Shown piece by piece: positions 1 to 6,892 of a stretch of 9,087 nucleotides of DNA. The notes beneath the pieces were generated by a model. That model had not been told where the DNA came from and searched no databases. It saw only the letters and a list, made by a program, of their open reading frames with translations. The translations under genes and the position numbers were made by a program. Source of the stretch: Desulfobacula sp. (lineage in GTDB: Bacteria > Desulfobacterota > Desulfobacteria > Desulfobacterales > Desulfobacteraceae). The stretch lies in assembly GCA_027858355.1 (NCBI GenBank), contig JAQICW010000504.1:1-9087 (forward strand), given 5' to 3'. Each line of letters starts with the position of its first letter. Position 1 is the first letter of the stretch.

Positions 1-106
1 AGTAAATATTCATGAGCGTACCAAATTATGATTGACTGCACAAAGAATCCAATTTTTTATATGAATATGATTCACCGAGAATTGCTGAAGTACAAATATG
101 AATTTG

Positions 107-1981
107 TTAAAATTGGTATGAAAGATCTAAAAAGAAAAGATCGCTATCCTGAAAGCTTCCAAGCCAGGTGTCTTTGTCTCCTGAGAAAAGATGGGCGCCG
201 ATGATACACTCAAAATTTGTGATGTATGTGTATTTAAGCTGGGGGGAGAGGTACCATTCATTGTTGTTAAGATTGTTTGAGTATTTCAGGCTGGCTTTTA
301 GCCAGTCTGAAACAATATTCCGGCTGATTTCCCCAATAAGGGAGTAGGTGTCCTGATCGAAGTAGAGTATATCAGGGTCGTAGTTAGATACATGTCTGTG
401 AACAAACTGCAGGTTCAGGTATGTATCACCCAGGGTTGTATAGTCTGCTCCAATAATATAAATCAAAGTGGGTTTTCGTATTGAGGTCAGAGAAGATGTT
501 AAAAAAGATTGGTTTTCCTGCCAGGCGGCTTCCCCTCTTACGCCGAAATCAGCAAAAACTGTTTCAAATTCAAAGCCAACAATACTGGTTCTTTTATATT
601 CAACTTCAATATTTTCATTGGTAAGGACTGCTGTGCTTAAAGATGAGGTAAGGCTCTGAATAGAAAGATCATTGCTGATATTGAGGTTTTTTACTGGAAA
701 ACTCGTAAAATAAGGGGTGTCTTCTGTTGTATGGTGAAAGGTTAATCCAAGATCAATGCTTTTGATGGTGGTAGCAAGTCTCAGGGCAAATTCCGTTTCT
801 GTGTCCGGGTCTTTTTCATGGACGTTTATATTGTTGAAATATGTTTTCAGGGCAGGAGGGACAGGGGCGTTTTGGAGCTCTTTTTTCATATGCCCGAATA
901 TGGACCAGTCAGTGCCAAAGTAATCCATTCTGGATTTTTCAAAGAATGGAATAAAAACCCCTTCCAGGGTAAATTTATCAAAAAACAGATTCAGGTCAGC
1001 CATCCAGAGCGGGATTTTTCTTTCTTCATATTCAGGGATAATAAATTCCCGCATATCCTGGGGGTTCAGAGTATCAACCGGGCTGATCTGGTCTGCTTTG
1101 CCCCAGCGTATGATTTGCCTGCCAATGGAAAATCCATAATTTCCCTTATTATATTGCCATTTTGCTTCATGGAGATCCAGGTCAAACGCATCTGTTTCAT
1201 TTTCTTTGCCAAAATAGAGATAGTCTGACAGGGCTGACAAGGTCAGCAGGTTTTTGTACCTGGTTTCCACAAGTATTCGGTTTCTGATTGTGGTATTATT
1301 TTCAACGCTATTATTTTCTTTGGCTTGAAAAGTGGTTCTTACATGCAAAATACCTGATATGGAAAAATCTGATTTTTTTTCCTGTTTATCTGTTTTGTTG
1401 AAAATATCATCGGGCATGGCATCATCAAACAATACAAGAGATCCCTCTATTTCTTTGACAGGGATTTTTTCAAAAGATGTTTCAGGGGGTATAGCATTTG
1501 ATTCTATTGGATTAAAAAGTATTGGCAAGGGGGGCAGATTTTGTTTTTTTTCTTTTTTAAGGGAAGATACCATAATTATTACGGCTGGTTTTTCATTGAA
1601 CATTTTTTTTTTAACCATAAAATTGTATTGGCTATCCTCGTTGATATCAAGGACAATTCTTGCGGTATCTTTTTTGTTTTGGCCAACCCGGATTTTCTTT
1701 ACTGCCTCACCCCTGGTTTCTTTATTGATGTTTACCTGGGGCACAAAAGCATTTTTGATATCCACGACTATCCGTTCCGGGTTGTGAAGGACAAAAAATT
1801 TTATTTTTGGAAGTTTTTCCAGGAAAACAATGATAGTTTCCTGGGTTGATTTTTTGTCAAATGTTATGTTTTTGACACTATTGGAGGGAAAGGCGGAAGA
1901 ATTTGCCGGCAGCACCATAAGTGCTGAGACGACTGTAAATAAAAAGATTATGAATAATTTGCCGGGTTGTTCCAATGTCAT
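107..1981 (-). CDS. AMIN-domain outer-membrane beta-barrel protein (DUF1302-like)
   Basis: Predicted outer-membrane barrel of 624 aa. A hydrophobic signal peptide spans about residues 8-30 (cleavage probably near SSA-FP). Residues ~36-139 look like an AMIN domain: a short beta-rich module with the pattern 'ERIVVDIKNA' and 'ARIVLDI', known elsewhere to target amidases and secretins to peptidoglycan. An acidic/proline linker (~140-205) leads to a barrel of alternating strands (~205-624) that ends in a C-terminal Phe (LSYQF), the usual signal for BAM-dependent insertion. The segment around residues 287-311, with 'GRQIIRWGKADQ' and 'DTLNPQDMR', matches the WG...D..NP.D signature I associate with DUF1302 proteins. 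It is the third gene of the operon, 53 bp after the LolA-like gene. The start is supported by AAAGGA at 1989-1994, 7 nt from ATG. Substrate unknown; export or uptake of a hydrophobic molecule or polysaccharide is possible. The family call is from motifs only. Confidence 0.75.
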   Translation of the reverse strand: MTLEQPGKLFIIFLFTVVSALMVLPANSSAFPSNSVKNITFDKKSTQETIIVFLEKLPKIKFFVLHNPERIVVDIKNAFVPQVNINKETRGEAVKKIRVGQNKKDTARIVLDINEDSQYNFMVKKKMFNEKPAVIIMVSSLKKEKKQNLPPLPILFNPIESNAIPPETSFEKIPVKEIEGSLVLFDDAMPDDIFNKTDKQEKKSDFSISGILHVRTTFQAKENNSVENNTTIRNRILVETRYKNLLTLSALSDYLYFGKENETDAFDLDLHEAKWQYNKGNYGFSIGRQIIRWGKADQISPVDTLNPQDMREFIIPEYEERKIPLWMADLNLFFDKFTLEGVFIPFFEKSRMDYFGTDWSIFGHMKKELQNAPVPPALKTYFNNINVHEKDPDTETEFALRLATTIKSIDLGLTFHHTTEDTPYFTSFPVKNLNISNDLSIQSLTSSLSTAVLTNENIEVEYKRTSIVGFEFETVFADFGVRGEAAWQENQSFLTSSLTSIRKPTLIYIIGADYTTLGDTYLNLQFVHRHVSNYDPDILYFDQDTYSLIGEISRNIVSDWLKASLKYSNNLNNNEWYLSPQLKYTYITNFECIIGAHLFSGDKDTWLGSFQDSDLFFLDLSYQF

Positions 1982-1988
1982 TACCTAT

Positions 1989-1994
1989 TCCTTT
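1989..1994 (-). promoter_or_regulatory. Ribosome binding site of the AMIN/barrel gene
   Basis: On the minus strand AAAGGA lies 7 nt before the ATG at 1981-1979. It supports this start and independent translation initiation, since the preceding gene ends 53 bp upstream. Confidence 0.6.
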
Positions 1995-2034
1995 GCTGGT
2001 GTTGATTACCAAGGAAAGCAATAAGGATGCCGTG

Positions 2035-2817
2035 CTAATAATTTTCAAGGCCCTTTCTGGATATCTGTTCTTGATCAATATTTGTATTGTACTCAATCAG
2101 TTCAAGTTTAATATAGGTTTTATGTCCTTTTCCATGGTCTTCCATGCTTATGGTTGATTCGGTCCAGATGCCCTGGACCTGATCCAGTTTTAACACCTTG
2201 TATGTTTTGATGTGAATCCCTTGCTTGTCAAAATACTTGACAAGCAAGGGCACAAGGGATGGTTTGGCAACCAGGCTCTGGGTCAGGCTGTACTGGGACT
2301 TTGTTGTTTTTTTTGGACGGGTTTCCAGCACATAACAATCTATATTGCTAACTTTCTTTAATCCAATAATTTTATAGGTATAGTCATCAACAGGAAGGCG
2401 CTCCATGTCCTCATAGGTAAAATCGCTGTTCACAAACCTGTGAGATTTCTGGGAACTGACAATCCTTCTGGTTCTTCTCAAGGCTGGCAGAAAGAGAAAT
2501 TGCTCTGTTTCCCATCCAGGCTTTTCAATGGTCAGAAAACCTGTGCCGTCAATATCGGCAGGGGAGGTGAACCGGATGATCTGCCTTTCAAGATCACCAT
2601 CCTTCAAACGTTTGTTGATAAATTGTCTTGTCCTTTTATTACCGTTTTTATTGACAAGGACCATTTGTGCGGTTGAAATGGAGTTTTCCCCCCTGTCCCT
2701 GTCAAATACTTTCTGGGCAAGCTCTTTTCCTGTTATCTCTTCTGCGTTTGCAAAACAAGAAGAGATAACCAATGCAATAATGACATATCCAAATGATTTA
2801 AAGATTTTCATCATCAT
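2035..2817 (-). CDS. Periplasmic LolA-fold outer-membrane lipoprotein-sorting-like protein (TP_0789 type)
   Basis: A 260-aa exported protein. The N-terminus is a signal peptide (hydrophobic stretch about residues 8-24). Cleavage could be by signal peptidase I after 'ANA', or at a weak lipobox 'ISSC', so it may be a lipoprotein. The mature part has the pattern of the 'outer membrane lipoprotein-sorting protein' family related to LolA: 'MVLVNKNGNKRTR', 'FTSPADIDGTGFL', 'FLFLPALRRTRRI' and 'SDFTYEDMER'. These proteins adopt an open-barrel lipid-carrier fold; homologues are often encoded beside DUF1302-type barrels and RND/MMPL exporters. Here the barrel gene follows directly, but no RND gene is in the window. 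Three ATG codons in tandem (2817, 2814, 2811) are possible starts. The 2817 start overlaps the upstream stop as ATGA, but AAAGG abuts it, so 2811 (6-nt spacing, 258 aa) is likelier. A role in moving lipid or lipoprotein through the periplasm is inference. Confidence 0.8.
   Translation of the reverse strand: MMMKIFKSFGYVIIALVISSCFANAEEITGKELAQKVFDRDRGENSISTAQMVLVNKNGNKRTRQFINKRLKDGDLERQIIRFTSPADIDGTGFLTIEKPGWETEQFLFLPALRRTRRIVSSQKSHRFVNSDFTYEDMERLPVDDYTYKIIGLKKVSNIDCYVLETRPKKTTKSQYSLTQSLVAKPSLVPLLVKYFDKQGIHIKTYKVLKLDQVQGIWTESTISMEDHGKGHKTYIKLELIEYNTNIDQEQISRKGLENY
2218..2250. repeat. Perfect 14-bp inverted repeat inside the LolA-like gene
   Basis: CCCTTGCTTGTCAA (2218-2231) and its exact reverse complement (2237-2250) are separated by 5 nt (AATAC). 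In the mRNA this gives a strong 14-bp stem within the coding sequence, in the part encoding 'PLLVKYFDKQG'. No T-tract follows on the minus strand, so it is not an intrinsic terminator. It may stabilise a processed mRNA or slow translation before the barrel gene; function unknown. Confidence 0.8.
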
Positions 2818-2822
2818 CCTTT
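2809..2822 (-). promoter_or_regulatory. RBS and triple ATG that decide the LolA-like start
   Basis: The minus strand reads AAAGG (2818-2822) followed at once by ATG ATG ATG. Spacing from the Shine-Dalgarno is 0, 3 and 6 nt for the three codons, which favours the third (2811-2809). The TGA stop of the TPR gene (2816-2814) overlaps the first ATG, so translation of the two genes is probably coupled. Confidence 0.6.
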
Positions 2823-5102
2823 GTTTAATTCGTCAAGAAGAGCTTTGGCTTTTTCAGCGTCCGGGAATTTATCATTAATCTCCAATGCCCTTGAAAGTTC
2901 TTTTCTGGCAAGTTCAATGTTTCCTTTTTTATTGTAGGCAAGCCCGAGATGGTAGCGAACAATGGGATTATCAGGAATTTGTTTCAGGCTGTCAATAAAT
3001 TCGTTCACGGCATTGCCGTAAAGCTCTTTTTTATAGTAGGCAAACCCCAGTGTATCCATAACCCCTGGATCTTCAGGAAAACGTTCTTTTGCTTTTTTTG
3101 CATATTGCAAAGCTGCATCGTATTGATCTGTGCGGGTTGCCAGGTGATAGGCAAGGTTGTTGGCTGCAGCGCCAAACTCAGGATCGACTTCCAGTGCTTT
3201 CCTATAATGTTCTTCAGCTTGGGTGTAGTCCTTTTCCATTTCATATATAGTGCCCAGCATCATGTGGGTGGGGGCAAGGTTGGGATTTTTTTCAAGAACT
3301 TTTTTGTACTGGTCTTTTGCACTATCCATTGCTTTTTGCGCAAGGAAGATTTTTGCAAGGGAACTATAGGATGTCAAGTAATCCGGATCTGTTTCAATTG
3401 CTTTGCTATAGGATGATTTTGCATCATCCAGTTTTTTTTCAGTCAGAAAAACTGTGGCCTGGATATTATGCACAATGGCCTGAATCCGCTTATTATCTTT
3501 GGCTACTTCTATCTGCTGTCTGCACAGGTCATGGGCTCTTTCAATCTTTTTTTGAGAAAGACTGTTTCTCACCCTTAATGTAAATACATCTATGAGCTGA
3601 TTGTTAAGGGAATAGGCTTTTTCAAGCAAATCTTCTGCTTTGTCGTATTGTTTCAGGCCGGATTTCAAATAGGCCAGGCGATAATATCCAGCAGGATTAT
3701 CCTGACCAATTTCTATTATTTTTTTATAGTCTTCTTCAGCTTCTATATATTTTCTAAGGGCCAGCTTGGAATTGGCCCTTATCATAAGGGCTCTGTAAAT
3801 GGAATCGTTCAATTTTAAAACTTCAGAGGCCTGGTTTACAGCAAGGTCAAAGGATCGCTGCTGAAAATAAATATCAGAAAGGAGAAGGCGTGCTATCAAA
3901 TAATCGGGTTTTAGTTCCACAGCTTTTGAGACTGATGCAGCTGCCTGTTCAATATTACCAAGACCTATATGGCACAGGCCTTTGAAATAATGTACCCTGG
4001 GGGCGTTGGGCTCTTCTTTTTCAAGACTGGTCAGTATCTGGACAGCTTTTTCAAATTTTTTCCTGGAAATTAGAATTTCGCTTTGAAGCATTTTTGCAGG
4101 ATAAAACTTTGATCTTTGTTCAATGATTTCAGAAACCAGTTTTTCTGCAGCATCCACATTTTTACTCTTATATTGGTAGCGTGCCAGGGACTGCATGGCT
4201 GTGATATTTTCCGGATCAACTATAATGGCTTTTTCGTAAAACTCCAGGGCTTTTTCACTCTTTCCAATGATATTGTAAAACCCTGCAAGGGTTAGATAGG
4301 GTTTAACCTTATCAGGTGCTATTTCCACAGCCTTTTTGTATGACGCTTCAGCCTGATCTGTATTTTTTGTTTTTAAATAAAATTCACCAAGGGTTATCTG
4401 AATATCTGAATTGTCGGGATTTTCAACGGCTGCCAGTTTAAGCTGTTCTTCAGCTTTTTCAAGACCTTTTTGGCTTAAGTAAAAACTGACAAGAACAAAC
4501 CTTGGCTGGGTGGTATTGGGAGCTGCATCCACAGCTTTCAGCAAAAGTGCTTCTGCCTGGTCAAATTTTTTCTGAAAACTTTTAAGCCTGGCCAGTCCCT
4601 GGAGGGAGGGGATATGGTTGTTTTCAATTTCAAGGATTTTCTCAAAGACATTTGCAGCAGTTTCAAATTCCTTTTGACGAGTCAGGACCTGGGCTTTTAA
4701 AAAAAGAGCATCAATATTGTTGTTATCCTGTTCAAGGACTTTTTCTATTCTTGTTTTTGCCTCGTCCTGTTTTTTGTTTAAAAAATAAAATTTTGCCAGG
4801 TTGACAAGGGCCTGGATATTATCCGGCGAGATCTTTTCCACCTGGGAATATGTGCTGAACGCCTGCCTGAGCTGGCCAAGCTTCATCATTGTGTCCCCAA
4901 GTTTCAGCAGGGCTTCTGTATAGCGATTGTCTATCTGAATTGCGTTTTTCAATTCTATTTCAGCTTTCTTATATTCCTTTGCCTCAAAGTATTCGTTTCC
5001 TTTGTTAAAGTGGCTTAATTTTTTATCTTCTGGACTTGAACAACCCATGACAGAAACAAACAGGATAAGGATAACAGGAATAAGTTTTAACAGAAAATTC
5101 AT
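2814..5102 (-). CDS. TPR-repeat lipoprotein, PrsT-like
   Basis: A 762-aa lipoprotein made almost wholly of tetratricopeptide repeats. The signal peptide (1-20) ends in the lipobox 'VMGC', with Cys21 as the lipidated residue and Ser at +2, which favours outer-membrane sorting. From about residue 29 to the C-terminus it carries about 20 consecutive 34-residue TPR units with the usual G/A-Y-A-P pattern (for example 'GNEYFEAKEYKKAEIELKNA' and 'AEEHYRKALEVDPEF'). TPR solenoids are protein-protein scaffolds. The architecture (lipoprotein signal plus long TPR array) resembles PrsT of PEP-CTERM/exosortase systems, which is usually about 900 aa, so this one is shorter. A PEP-CTERM gene diverges 436 bp away, which supports the assignment. 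It is first in the operon; GGAGG at 5109-5113, 6 nt from ATG, fixes the start. A plain TPR lipoprotein unconnected with exosortase remains possible. Confidence 0.8.
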   Translation of the reverse strand: MNFLLKLIPVILILFVSVMGCSSPEDKKLSHFNKGNEYFEAKEYKKAEIELKNAIQIDNRYTEALLKLGDTMMKLGQLRQAFSTYSQVEKISPDNIQALVNLAKFYFLNKKQDEAKTRIEKVLEQDNNNIDALFLKAQVLTRQKEFETAANVFEKILEIENNHIPSLQGLARLKSFQKKFDQAEALLLKAVDAAPNTTQPRFVLVSFYLSQKGLEKAEEQLKLAAVENPDNSDIQITLGEFYLKTKNTDQAEASYKKAVEIAPDKVKPYLTLAGFYNIIGKSEKALEFYEKAIIVDPENITAMQSLARYQYKSKNVDAAEKLVSEIIEQRSKFYPAKMLQSEILISRKKFEKAVQILTSLEKEEPNAPRVHYFKGLCHIGLGNIEQAAASVSKAVELKPDYLIARLLLSDIYFQQRSFDLAVNQASEVLKLNDSIYRALMIRANSKLALRKYIEAEEDYKKIIEIGQDNPAGYYRLAYLKSGLKQYDKAEDLLEKAYSLNNQLIDVFTLRVRNSLSQKKIERAHDLCRQQIEVAKDNKRIQAIVHNIQATVFLTEKKLDDAKSSYSKAIETDPDYLTSYSSLAKIFLAQKAMDSAKDQYKKVLEKNPNLAPTHMMLGTIYEMEKDYTQAEEHYRKALEVDPEFGAAANNLAYHLATRTDQYDAALQYAKKAKERFPEDPGVMDTLGFAYYKKELYGNAVNEFIDSLKQIPDNPIVRYHLGLAYNKKGNIELARKELSRALEINDKFPDAEKAKALLDELNKG

Positions 5103-5108
5103 GGATCG

Positions 5109-5113
5109 CCTCC
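5109..5113 (-). promoter_or_regulatory. Strong Shine-Dalgarno of the TPR lipoprotein gene
   Basis: GGAGG on the minus strand, 6 nt from the ATG at 5102-5100. It confirms the start, with the signal peptide immediately after it. Confidence 0.75.
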
Positions 5114-5152
5114 AGGTATATTGAAAAAAGTGGACAGACCTTTTCGCTCTTG

Positions 5153-5171
5153 TGATAAAATCAGTTTATCA
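5153..5171. repeat. Inverted repeat in the leader of the TPR operon
   Basis: TGATAAA (5153-5159) and TTTATCA (5165-5171) with a 5-nt spacer. It sits just downstream of the predicted transcription start (about 5181) of the minus-strand operon, a position suited to a repressor operator or a weak leader hairpin. Short AT-rich arms make chance occurrence possible. Confidence 0.4.
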
Positions 5172-5187
5172 TTATAATTAGGTTAGT

Positions 5188-5215
5188 AGTATATTGGGAT
5201 GCTGATATTTGTCAA
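5188..5215 (-). promoter_or_regulatory. Predicted sigma-70 promoter of the TPR/LolA-like/barrel operon
   Basis: On the minus strand TTGACA (5215-5210) and TATACT (5193-5188) are separated by 16 nt: a perfect -35 and a one-mismatch -10. The expected transcript would start near 5181, leaving a leader of about 78 nt before the ATG at 5102. Confidence 0.65.
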
Positions 5216-5316
5216 TTAAAAAGTAAGATCTCAAATCATAATTGATTTATACTGGGCTCCGATTAAACCGAGGTAACAAAAAAAAGCTGGCGTAGGGTGG
5301 TGTGTATTTTATTTCC

Positions 5317-5337
5317 TATAAAGAGAAAACCTTTATA
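5317..5337. repeat. Inverted repeat in the divergent intergenic region
   Basis: TATAAAG (5317-5323) and CTTTATA (5331-5337) around a 7-nt spacer. It lies about 110 bp upstream of the sigma-54 type promoter, within the usual distance for an enhancer, but it is AT-rich and could be chance. Confidence 0.3.
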
Positions 5338-5445
5338 TGTTTTGGGTAGTTTTTTTCATACCTGTTGAAATAAGCCTTGCCCTCCGATTTTGTAAGTATC
5401 TAATAATTAGATTAATTTATAATTTGTTTATAACAATTCTTATTT

Positions 5446-5461
5446 CGGAACGCTTTTTGCA
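5446..5461 (+). promoter_or_regulatory. Predicted sigma-54 (RpoN) promoter of the PEP-CTERM gene
   Basis: CGGAACG-N4-TTGCA: the invariant GG (5447-5448) and GC (5459-5460) are exactly 10 nt apart, and the -12 element TTGCA is complete. The -24 element matches TGGCACG at 5 of 7 positions. It predicts a start near 5472 and a leader of about 67 nt. In PEP-CTERM systems the PrsK/PrsR two-component pair is of the sigma-54 activator type, which fits. No PrsR gene is in this window. Confidence 0.55.
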
Positions 5462-5481
5462 TACGTTATGTTTTATGTATT

Positions 5482-5503
5482 AATCTTCGGGATCGGGAAG
5501 ATT
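5482..5503 (+). repeat. Leader hairpin of the PEP-CTERM gene
   Basis: AATCTTC (5482-5488) and GAAGATT (5497-5503) form a perfect 7-bp stem around an 8-nt G-rich loop (GGGATCGG). It lies between the predicted sigma-54 start and the RBS, so it would be in the 5' UTR. It could be a translational control element, an mRNA stabiliser or a DNA operator. Confidence 0.4.
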
Positions 5504-5538
5504 TCGAAAATTTAATATGAAAAGAGAAGGATAAAAAA

Positions 5539-6252
5539 ATGAGAAGAGTGTTCCTAATAATATTGTCATCTTTTTTGTTTAGTTATGGGACCCAAACATT
5601 CGCTCTGCCATTGTTGCAATTGGACATTGGTGGTGGATATTACAATGTATCAGGCGATCCTCTTTATGATGATGAAACTGTCGTTTCTGTTGGAGACGTA
5701 TTTACTCTTTATGCCCTTATGTATGAATCAAATAAAACGTCTTTGGCTGACCCTTATTATATCAGTATGGCTTTATTTCCAAGCATTGAAGAAGCTATCT
5801 CTGCGCCCATTGTTGGGACTTTTGTTTTTGACGACGACCAACCCATTGAAGTACCAACAGGTATGGAGTATGGCAACCCAGGTATCTCTCCCCATGGAGT
5901 TTTTCCTACCTATTTTCTTGAGTATGAATTTATGTTTGATAAAATGGATAAAGTTGAAGCATATAATACCCAGGATAATCCGGGTCAATTTGAGGACTTT
6001 TTTTCTGAAACGATTGACCCTGCGATTGATTATTTATATTATGTCGCCTTTGAAGTCGATACGACACTCTTGAGTGATGACTATTCCATTCATTTTGACC
6101 TATACAATGATAATACAAAAGCCCCATTTTCACACGATGCACAACACGATGCGCAAAGTGATCCACCACCTGTACCGGAGCCCGCTACAATGCTCCTGTT
6201 CGGCTTGGGGTTGATTGGGCTTGCAGGAGTAAGCAGAAGAAAATTCAGATAA
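5539..6252 (+). CDS. PEP-CTERM sorting-domain surface protein (probable choice-of-anchor N type)
   Basis: A 237-aa exported protein and predicted exosortase substrate. Signal peptide: residues 1-22, cleavage after 'TFA'. The body (23-205) is rich in Asp, Tyr and Phe, has no Cys after the signal, and looks beta-rich. Stretches 'LLQLDIGGGYY', 'FTLYAL', 'HGVFPTYFLEYEF', 'HFDLYND' and 'APFSHDA' recall choice-of-anchor N proteins, as far as I remember that family. The C-terminus is a textbook PEP-CTERM tail: 'VPEPA' at 212-216, a hydrophobic span (~217-231), then basic 'RRKFR'. Exosortase is expected to cut at this tail, releasing the protein to the exterior or to extracellular matrix. A purine-rich RBS (about 5525-5530) precedes the ATG by about 8 nt. 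It is monocistronic: sigma-54 type promoter upstream, terminator at 6276-6309. The precise role is unknown; biofilm or floc matrix is the usual suggestion for such proteins. Confidence 0.9.
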   Translation: MRRVFLIILSSFLFSYGTQTFALPLLQLDIGGGYYNVSGDPLYDDETVVSVGDVFTLYALMYESNKTSLADPYYISMALFPSIEEAISAPIVGTFVFDDDQPIEVPTGMEYGNPGISPHGVFPTYFLEYEFMFDKMDKVEAYNTQDNPGQFEDFFSETIDPAIDYLYYVAFEVDTTLLSDDYSIHFDLYNDNTKAPFSHDAQHDAQSDPPPVPEPATMLLFGLGLIGLAGVSRRKFR

Positions 6253-6275
6253 GAAATTATCTTATATCAAAATCT

Positions 6276-6309
6276 AAAGCAGGGTTTTTTATCAACCCTG
6301 CTTTTTTTT
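6276..6309 (+). terminator. Rho-independent terminator after the PEP-CTERM gene
   Basis: AAAGCAGGGTT (6276-6286) pairs perfectly with AACCCTGCTTT (6294-6304) around a 7-nt loop, and the T run reaches 6309. It lies 23 nt after the stop codon. The complementary strand has a moderately U-rich tail too, so it may also stop transcription from the convergent pseudogene side. Confidence 0.9.
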
Positions 6310-6324
6310 ATAAAAAACCTTGAT

Positions 6325-6500
6325 CTATTCAAACACTTCAATCTCAACACGGCGGTTCATCGTCCTGCCCCAGGTGGTATCATTGCTTTCAATGGGGTTT
6401 TTACTTCCTAAGCCTTGAGTTTTTATCTGGTCTGGCTTTACGCCTTTTCCAAGAAGAAAGCTTTTGACAATATTTGCCCTGAATCCTGACAATTTTTGAT
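6325..6500. repeat. Direct repeat A: copy of 7691-7866 (OmpA C-terminal part)
   Basis: These 176 bp align without gaps to 7691-7866 with 10 mismatches by hand count (about 94% identity). Both encode the end of the OmpA-like domain up to the stop codon. It marks an old duplication. Confidence 0.9.
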
Positions 6501-6573
6501 AAAAGGCGAATCTCTTCCAGCATTTCCTGGGTCAGGAGTTGGGATTCATCAATTATGAGCAATACTTTTTTTT
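6495..6573. repeat. Direct repeat B: exact copy of 9009-9087 (Walker B part)
   Basis: These 79 bp are identical to 9009-9087. The match runs to the window edge, inside a run of 8 T, so it may be longer. It is better conserved than repeat A. Confidence 0.9.
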
Positions 6574-6892
6574 GTTTTCATAGGCTTCAATTAAAAAATG
6601 CTTGAAATGGACCAGAAAGCTTCCTCTAGTGGAAAACTCCCTGTTAATGCCAAATGTTGCGGCAATATAATTGAGAAAATCCATTTTTCAAGGCTGGGAT
6701 CTGGAACGGAAGTGCATATAATATCCTCACCCAGGCTTTGAATCAGAGAATTGATTAGTGAGGTTTTCCCTGTTCCCACATCCCCTGTTAAAAGAAGAAA
6801 CCCTTTATTGTCCAGGATTCCGTATTTTAATGTGGCCAGGGCTTCCTTGTTATGTCTATTTTCCAAATAGCTGGAACTATGGGATAAAAGAT

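Larger units (their letters stand above)
5103..5538. other. Divergent intergenic regulatory region (436 bp)
   Basis: AT-rich spacer between the minus-strand envelope operon and the plus-strand PEP-CTERM gene. No coding signal or RNA gene was recognised. It contains a sigma-70 type promoter facing left (5188-5215), a sigma-54 type promoter facing right (5446-5461) and three short inverted repeats (5153-5171, 5317-5337, 5482-5503). The stretch 5216-5440 upstream of the sigma-54 site is where an enhancer-binding activator would act, but no recognised binding motif was found there. Confidence 0.7.

Noticed and set aside
28..204. Plus-strand open frame of about 58 codons at the left edge
   Set aside because: It overlaps the C-terminal codons of the barrel gene, has no convincing RBS and no recognisable protein pattern. 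The rest of 1-106 holds no gene or clear terminator that I can see.
468..1849. Several plus-strand open frames opposite the barrel gene
   Set aside because: All lie antisense to a well-supported long gene, with low-complexity Phe/Ile/Leu-rich translations typical of the reverse strand of coding DNA.
2949..3583. Open frames on either strand inside the TPR gene
   Set aside because: They are out-of-frame readings of the TPR repeats; no domain, RBS or promoter supports them.
2814..5102. DNA-level tandem repeats or a CRISPR array in the TPR gene
   Set aside because: The repetition is at protein level (34-residue units) and nucleotide copies have diverged; no regular identical repeats with spacers exist.
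5230..5320. A c-di-GMP or other riboswitch upstream of the PEP-CTERM gene
   Set aside because: The G-rich patch near 5285-5302 lacks the conserved core of the riboswitch classes I can recognise, and it lies upstream of the predicted start site.
6591..6866. The 91-codon open frame with a Walker A as a real small NTPase
   Set aside because: It begins at a TTG within the family's conserved N-terminal region and ends by frameshift; the missing continuation is found in the next frame, so it is a piece of the pseudogene.
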